A stretch of 64,000 nucleotides of DNA from 9FT-COMBO-48-23 sp964400675 (GTDB lineage Bacteria; Chloroflexota; Dehalococcoidia; GIF9; UBA5629), in contig CAYNVO010000008.1 of NCBI GenBank assembly GCA_964400675.1, positions 62,001 through 126,000 of the forward strand, given 5' to 3'. Shown here piece by piece: positions 59,532 through 64,000 of the stretch. The translations under genes were made by a program, and so were the position numbers. The notes beneath the pieces are model-generated. The model saw nothing but the letters and a program-made list of their open reading frames with translations, searched no databases and had not been told where the DNA came from. Numbering within the stretch: position 1 is the first letter of the stretch; every line of letters starts with the position of its first letter.

Positions 59532-60959
59532 CTAAGATGGGCGACTTCGCCGCGAGTATCGCTGCTGGGTCTTGGTTCCATGAGAACGCGGGGCTTTTAT
59601 ATCACCCCGATAATCAGGGGCATTTATATTTAAGACAAGGCTGAGGCTGGGGTCAACCATCCGGGAGCTGATTCGTCTCTCAATCTCATCCAGCGAAAGA
59701 CAGGTGGTAATCACCGTGGCTAACCTGGCATTATAGCGATAATTTATTAACTGATAAAGCTTCTCCTGAGCCCAGGGCGTGGCTGCCTGCTCCCCAAAGT
59801 CATCGAGAATAAGCACCGGAGCCTTTTTAATTCTCTCAAAAAGCTCATCATAGGAAACTCTGCTCTCCGGGTTAAAAGTAGAGCGCAGATAATCGAGCAG
59901 GTCTGTAACCACGATGAACAAAACTGATTTGCCTTCCCTGCGTAGATGATTGGCGATAGCGGCTGCCAGATGTGTTTTGCCACAACCATTTACACCCATG
60001 AAAACCAGCCAGCCTTCCGGAGATTTGGCAAAATTGACGGCATTGCGGTGGGCTTGCTCCAGGCTCTGGCGCTCCTCAGGGGCTAGATTCAGCGATTTGT
60101 AATCGAAATTGCTGAAGGTCTTTTTGCATAATGCCTCTAAATCTATGCTGCTTAGGTGCTCCAAAGTCAACGCCGATTTCCCCTGGATTACGCATATATT
60201 GCATAGCTCAGAATCAGTCAGGTGTCCCCGTAAACTATCATCAAACTCTTCAACCGGCACATCGGTAGTGATAACTGTAGGCAGGTTGAGATTAAAACGG
60301 TAGTCGAGCAAATGCTCCAATTTCCCTTTTGCCCAGAGTGTGGTGGCTGTCATAGTCAAGTCATCCAGAATCAATAGCGGCGCATTTTTCACACGCTCAA
60401 ACAGCTCGTCATGGGCAACCTCACTACTGGGGCTAAAAGCACTCCGCAGGTGGTCCAGAAGGTCAGCGACACCTATATAAAAAGCTGGCTGTCCCAGGCT
60501 CAGCCGGCAATTGGCAATGGCGCAGGCTAAATGTGTTTTCCCGCACCCGCTCGGCCCCACCAGGATTAACCACCCCTTTGGCTCGCTGGCAAAGGCTCTG
60601 GCAGCTTCATATGCCCGTGTGAAATTCTGCTGTACTGCGGCATCATCGTATCTACCGGTCGGCACGAGATTATCGAAGGTCAGACGGGACAGGGCACCGA
60701 GATTGCTGTACTGTTGAAGCTGGGCCAGCTTCTCCTTTTTCAACTCTTGATGGCTGCACTTGCACGGCACAACCCGGCTGAAATCAGGACGCCCTGAATC
60801 TGATAAAGGATGTACGAAACCCACTCCTTTACATATCGGGCACGTTGAGTCAGTCAAGCTTTCTTCTCCCGGCTCAACGCTGGACCATGTGTCCGTACTT
60901 GCCCTTGATGTATTTCTCTCGGTCGTCCTCTTTTTTAAAATCTCTCCCAGGTTTTCCAT
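59532..60959 (-). CDS. Tandem DnaC/IstB-like AAA+ ATPase
   Basis: A 475-residue helicase-loader-like protein with a zinc motif (CPICKGVGF...CKC, residues 40-68) and two AAA+ modules. Module 1 has Walker A GPSGCGKTH (135-143) and Walker B LILDD (196-200). Module 2 has Walker A GVNGCGKTH (322-330) and Walker B LILDD (383-387), and the arginine-finger-like RRISSRMVDPS. In module 1 the matching segment is DSLRGHLTDSEL, so its finger is lost. The DnaD-like gene upstream overlaps by 86 bases, and dnaB follows the same strand. It probably loads DnaB; the tandem arrangement suggests the two halves act as a fixed pair. Confidence 0.85.
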   Translation of the reverse strand: MENLGEILKKRTTERNTSRASTDTWSSVEPGEESLTDSTCPICKGVGFVHPLSDSGRPDFSRVVPCKCSHQELKKEKLAQLQQYSNLGALSRLTFDNLVPTGRYDDAAVQQNFTRAYEAARAFASEPKGWLILVGPSGCGKTHLACAIANCRLSLGQPAFYIGVADLLDHLRSAFSPSSEVAHDELFERVKNAPLLILDDLTMTATTLWAKGKLEHLLDYRFNLNLPTVITTDVPVEEFDDSLRGHLTDSELCNICVIQGKSALTLEHLSSIDLEALCKKTFSNFDYKSLNLAPEERQSLEQAHRNAVNFAKSPEGWLVFMGVNGCGKTHLAAAIANHLRREGKSVLFIVVTDLLDYLRSTFNPESRVSYDELFERIKKAPVLILDDFGEQAATPWAQEKLYQLINYRYNARLATVITTCLSLDEIERRISSRMVDPSLSLVLNINAPDYRGDIKAPRSHGTKTQQRYSRRSRPS

Positions 60960-61596
60960 CGTCTTTGCCTTCTATAGCCCAACGCTCCAAAATGCGCGCA
61001 ATATATCTCCAGCTACGCTTATTCAATGCGACAGCATCCTTAAAAGCACTCTCAATCCACTCCGCCGGATAAAGTTTCTCCGCATCCTTAAGCTCCTCGG
61101 CAATCATGGGCGTAAGCATGCCTACGTTTTGTTCATAAAGACTGAAAATATTCGGCGGTGGTTCGATTTCCACTTCTTGACCCTTCCGGGGTGCTGACGC
61201 CAGCAACGGAATCTCGCCTCGCTGAATTTTATTAATCGCTTCCCTGGCAGTCTCATTGTTTATGAAATAGGCATCTTCAGTCTGTCCGTCTCTATCAATC
61301 CTCAGGTGTAGCATAGTGCCATGTTGCACAGCCTGATCCACCGCTTTACTAATTATTTCGCCTTTAGGCCTTGCTCCCCCCTCTATACCACCTATGAATA
61401 TTGGGTCAGACATAAGCTCGTTATAGGTTACAAACTGAGGATAACCACGACGACGGCTGAGCAGCCAGATAACATGCAATATCGTCTTAAGCTCGGCGAT
61501 GTCATCAATCTGTGGCATTGCCTCAGTAAAAAACAAATTAGGTATCGGGGTAACTTCAGCTCTTTCTGGAAAACCAGCAAACTCTTTCCTCGTCAC
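60874..61596 (-). CDS. DnaD-domain replication protein
   Basis: A 240-residue protein. The C-terminal half has the DnaD-type helical domain (IFSLYEQNVGMLTPMIAEEL, then AEWIESAFKDAVALNKRSWR followed by YIARILERWAIEGK) seen in DnaD and DnaB primosome proteins of Firmicutes. The N-terminal part resembles their winged helix (LKTILHVIWLLSRRRGYPQFV). Its position between dnaB and a DnaC-like loader supports a role in replication restart or initiation. The 3' 86 bases overlap the start of the DnaC-like gene in another frame. Confidence 0.87.
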   Translation of the reverse strand: MTRKEFAGFPERAEVTPIPNLFFTEAMPQIDDIAELKTILHVIWLLSRRRGYPQFVTYNELMSDPIFIGGIEGGARPKGEIISKAVDQAVQHGTMLHLRIDRDGQTEDAYFINNETAREAINKIQRGEIPLLASAPRKGQEVEIEPPPNIFSLYEQNVGMLTPMIAEELKDAEKLYPAEWIESAFKDAVALNKRSWRYIARILERWAIEGKDDGKPGRDFKKEDDREKYIKGKYGHMVQR

Positions 61597-61616
61597 GTTT
61601 TCGTCTCCAGCAATCC

Positions 61617-62987
61617 TTAAGCCGCGCTGAACTCAGCCTCTAAATCTTCGAATTTGGCTGTCTTAGCTACAAATCGTAATTTTCTTTCACCGGTAGGCCC
61701 GTTACGATGCTTGGCTACAATGATATCGGCAATACCTCTTGGATAGGGCTCGGTCTCTATATCATGATCTTTTTTCCAATCATCTTCATTGACATACATT
61801 TCATCTCGGGAGATAAAGAGGACCACGTCAGCATCTTGCTCGATACTGCCGCTATCCCTCAGGTCGGAGAGCTGCGGTTTGTGTGAAGACCGCCATTCTA
61901 TAGCTCGGCTAAGCTGTGATATAGCCAGCACCGGCGCATTTATCTCACGAGCCAGCGCCTTCAAGGAGCGCGTTATCTCACTTAGCTCCTGCACCCGACT
62001 CTCACTTCTAGCCGTTCCCTGTATCAGTTGTAGATAATCGACGATAACCAGATCGACAGTGCGCTCGCGATAAAGCCGTTGCGCCTTGCCTCTCATTTCC
62101 ACCACTCGTAGTTGAGGTGAGTCATCAATATAGATAGGCGCTTCAGAAAGTATGCCGCTAGCATCCATAATCCTTCTCTCTTCTTTTTCTGTATATGTCC
62201 CCAAACGAACATTCCTGGAATCCACATTCGCCTCATTAGATAGAAGGCGCTGGACAACCGACTGTCGCGACATCTCCAGGCTGAATAGAGCCACACAGGC
62301 TTTCTGGTTAACAGCCGTGTTTCTGGCGATATTTAGAGCCAGGCTGGTCTTACCCACGCTTGGCCTGGCACCCATAATAATCAGGTCGGAACGCTGCAAC
62401 CCCCCCAATATGTCATCTATGGCGACGAAGCTGGTAAGAATATGTGGAATTTCCTCTCCCGCAGTCTGGTCCTCCCCGGTTTCCTCGAAATATTGACCGA
62501 GAATCTGGCGAATGGGCACAAAATCCTGACGACTTTGCCGCTGCCTTACCTTAAACAGTATATCCTCCGCTCTGCTGAGAGCAACATCAACTTCGGCGTC
62601 ATTTTCATAGCCGAGAGCAGTAATCTGGCTGCCGGCACTTATAAGTCGCCGCATTACAGCCGTTCTTGACACAATCTGTGCAAAATGCTCAACATGCAGA
62701 GACGTAGGTACGATAGACACCAGATGGCTTAAATAAGCGGCCCCACCAGCCTCCTCTAGCCTGCCTTTCTGGGCTAATTCATGGGCTACAGTTATCTGAT
62801 TTATACCCTCATTACGCTGGTAAAGGCTGAAGCAGGCATCGTAAATCCACTGATTTTCCGGCGAAAAAAAGTCCTCCGGCTTGAGAAAAATAGCCACTTT
62901 GAATATGCCTTCGCTATCAATAAGCAGTGAGCCGAGCACCGCTTTTTCGGCTTCAATATCATGCGGAGGTAGATTGTCGCTAATCAC
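61617..62987 (-). CDS. dnaB: Replicative DNA helicase
   Basis: A 456-residue hexameric helicase. The N-terminal domain begins NLPPHDIEAEKAVLGSLLID; the RecA-like domain has the P-loop GARPSVGKTSLALNIA, VDLVIVDYLQLI (Walker B) and the C-terminal SGSIEQDADVVLFISRDE. No intein is present. It overlaps rplI by eight bases and is followed by the DnaD-like and DnaC-like genes, giving a compact primosome operon. Confidence 0.96.
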   Translation of the reverse strand: MISDNLPPHDIEAEKAVLGSLLIDSEGIFKVAIFLKPEDFFSPENQWIYDACFSLYQRNEGINQITVAHELAQKGRLEEAGGAAYLSHLVSIVPTSLHVEHFAQIVSRTAVMRRLISAGSQITALGYENDAEVDVALSRAEDILFKVRQRQSRQDFVPIRQILGQYFEETGEDQTAGEEIPHILTSFVAIDDILGGLQRSDLIIMGARPSVGKTSLALNIARNTAVNQKACVALFSLEMSRQSVVQRLLSNEANVDSRNVRLGTYTEKEERRIMDASGILSEAPIYIDDSPQLRVVEMRGKAQRLYRERTVDLVIVDYLQLIQGTARSESRVQELSEITRSLKALAREINAPVLAISQLSRAIEWRSSHKPQLSDLRDSGSIEQDADVVLFISRDEMYVNEDDWKKDHDIETEPYPRGIADIIVAKHRNGPTGERKLRFVAKTAKFEDLEAEFSAA

Positions 62988-63438
62988 TTTGAGTCATCTC
63001 TTCCTCAATTATTACTTTGACTTTAGCCACAGACCCTGAGCCTAAGTTAATTCCCACATCGTAGCTACCGACATGGTGCATAGGCTCCTCCATCTCGACT
63101 CTTTTCTTGTCAATCTCAAAACCAGCCAGCTTAGAAAGTTCATCAGCTATATGTGCACTGGTAATAGCGCCGTGAAGGCGACCTTTGGCACCAGCTTTAG
63201 CCTTAAAAAGCAGCTCTTTACCCTCCAGCTCTTGAGCTATCCTGCCTAGCTCATCAAGCTGGCGAGCCTGACGCTCTGCTTTCTCATCATATAGCGCTTT
63301 AGCTGTTTTTTCAGCAGATGGTGTAGCTGGTAAAGCCAGGCCTTTAGGTAAAAGAAAATTTCTAGCATAACCATCTGCAACCTCTTTTATCTCCCCCCTT
63401 TTGCCCTTGGGTGCATCTTTCAGAAAAATAACCTTCAT
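62980..63438 (-). CDS. rplI: Ribosomal protein bL9
   Basis: A 152-residue large-subunit protein with the signature MKVIFLKDAPKGKRGEIKEV, DGYARNFLLPKGLALPAT, and a C-terminal domain joined by a charged helix. The C-terminus extends into VKVIIEEEMTQSD. It starts the rplI-dnaB operon, a linkage common in bacteria. Confidence 0.95.
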   Translation of the reverse strand: MKVIFLKDAPKGKRGEIKEVADGYARNFLLPKGLALPATPSAEKTAKALYDEKAERQARQLDELGRIAQELEGKELLFKAKAGAKGRLHGAITSAHIADELSKLAGFEIDKKRVEMEEPMHHVGSYDVGINLGSGSVAKVKVIIEEEMTQSD

Positions 63439-63644
63439 TCTACCCCCTATCTATAATCTTATGACTCGTACAATAAGCTACCAAACCACTAAAAAGCACG
63501 GGTGACATTTATATTTTATAATTTCTACCTGAATCTTGCCTAGCAGCAGCAACGGTGTTTTAACCAATAATTTCCAAAAAAATTTCTCTAGTTCAATAAC
63601 CATCTTTTGCAGAGCGAGACTTGAAAATACGTCTTTTAATATGC

Positions 63645-64000
63645 CTACCCTGAGAATTCATCCTTAGCTCTGGCCAGGGCTTGAGGCTCGCTCAGAAGGT
63701 CAACAACCGTCATAGCCAGAGCTTTAGCTGCATTTAACAGACCCTCATGTCCTGACTCAGATGCGGCAGCCAGGACAAAATCTGACGAATGCAACAGCAC
63801 GTCGGGTGAAACTATGGCAACTGAAGGGTGAATAGCAGGTACGACCTGGCTAACATTACCCATATCGGTACTACCGAAACCAAAGCGAGATTCAAAAGGT
63901 TCTACCTTGCAGCCTAAAGATTCTAGATTCTGGGCAAATAGCTTAGCCATGACCATGCTGTTTTTCATCGGGGCATACACTGTCTCTCCCCACCTGTAGT
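63645..64000 (-). CDS. M20-family amidohydrolase/peptidase, C-terminal part (cut by window edge)
   Basis: The frame runs off the right edge, so about 118 C-terminal residues are visible. The segment GFGSTDMGNVSQVVPAIHPSVAI fits the C-terminal catalytic part of AbgB/M20 amidohydrolases (usually SSDxGDVSxxxPxxH). The late His in ASESGHEGLLNAAKALAMT is a probable metal ligand. Such enzymes remove acyl or aminoacyl groups from amides. It lies 207 bases upstream of rplI on the same strand. Confidence 0.8.
   Translation of the reverse strand, partial: YRWGETVYAPMKNSMVMAKLFAQNLESLGCKVEPFESRFGFGSTDMGNVSQVVPAIHPSVAIVSPDVLLHSSDFVLAAASESGHEGLLNAAKALAMTVVDLLSEPQALARAKDEFSG

Noticed and set aside
1..64000. 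tRNA and rRNA genes
   Set aside because: No cloverleaf with a convincing T-arm (GGTTCGAATCC type) or rRNA segments were seen on either strand by eye.

Overview
The window looks like a chromosomal segment of an anaerobic bacterium of the Chloroflexota, most likely class Dehalococcoidia. The reasons are flavin/ferredoxin-based electron-bifurcation genes, a TrpB2-type tryptophan synthase, a DnaG zinc motif written CFGAC, a Gram-positive-type YidC without a large periplasmic domain, and many short dispersed hairpin repeats. The taxonomic call rests on recall of such genomes, not on a search. No rRNA, tRNA or CRISPR array was found.

Layout. 0-2.1 kb: pantothenate synthesis (panD-panB-panC). 2.1-4.7 kb: an accessory pocket with a cytosolic trypsin-like protease, the 3' remnant of a tyrosine recombinase, and an MFS transporter. 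4.8-16.8 kb: two redox operons. The first is NuoE-NuoF plus a selenocysteine formate dehydrogenase read through an in-frame TGA followed by a SECIS hairpin. The second is NuoE-NuoF, a NuoG/GltD-like fusion and NfnA-NfnB. Both start from promoters with identical -35 (TTGACC) and -10 (TAAACT) boxes and 17-bp spacing. 17.1-21.7 kb: a nine-PAS hybrid histidine kinase. 21.8-23.6 kb: a Trp-specifier T-box riboswitch, then a nine-codon leader ORF with two Trp codons, then trpB2. 23.6-26.1 kb: dispersed repeats, a metallo-beta-lactamase-fold hydrolase and an HtrA lipoprotein protease.

26.1-33.8 kb (minus strand): one long housekeeping operon, rpsF-ssb-rpsR-rpmH-rnpA-yidD-(PQQ-propeller lipoprotein)-yidC-jag-ileS. 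33.9-43.9 kb: ychF, ppsA, a dGTPase, dnaG-rpoD, a small membrane-anchored protein and ffh. 44.0-47.4 kb: a Cas4/RecB-like nuclease paired with a Rad50/SbcC-like ATPase. 47.4-52.4 kb: a two-subunit CoA-transferase followed by a four-subunit 2-oxoacid:ferredoxin oxidoreductase.

52.5-55.5 kb (minus strand) is an AT-rich defence-type island and the most interesting part of the window. It holds a complete retron: an effector with a nucleoside-deoxyribosyltransferase-like domain, a structured msr-msd RNA with a 19-pair a1/a2 stem and a 12-bp msd hairpin base, and a retron reverse transcriptase with NAxxH, YADD and VTG motifs. A membrane-anchored Cas4-like nuclease lies upstream. The layout closely matches retron Eco1 (Ec86) as I recall it. 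55.7-64.0 kb: lysA-holB-ricT, an HNH endonuclease, and a replication operon (rplI-dnaB-dnaD-like-tandem DnaC-like ATPase), ending in an M20 peptidase cut by the window edge.
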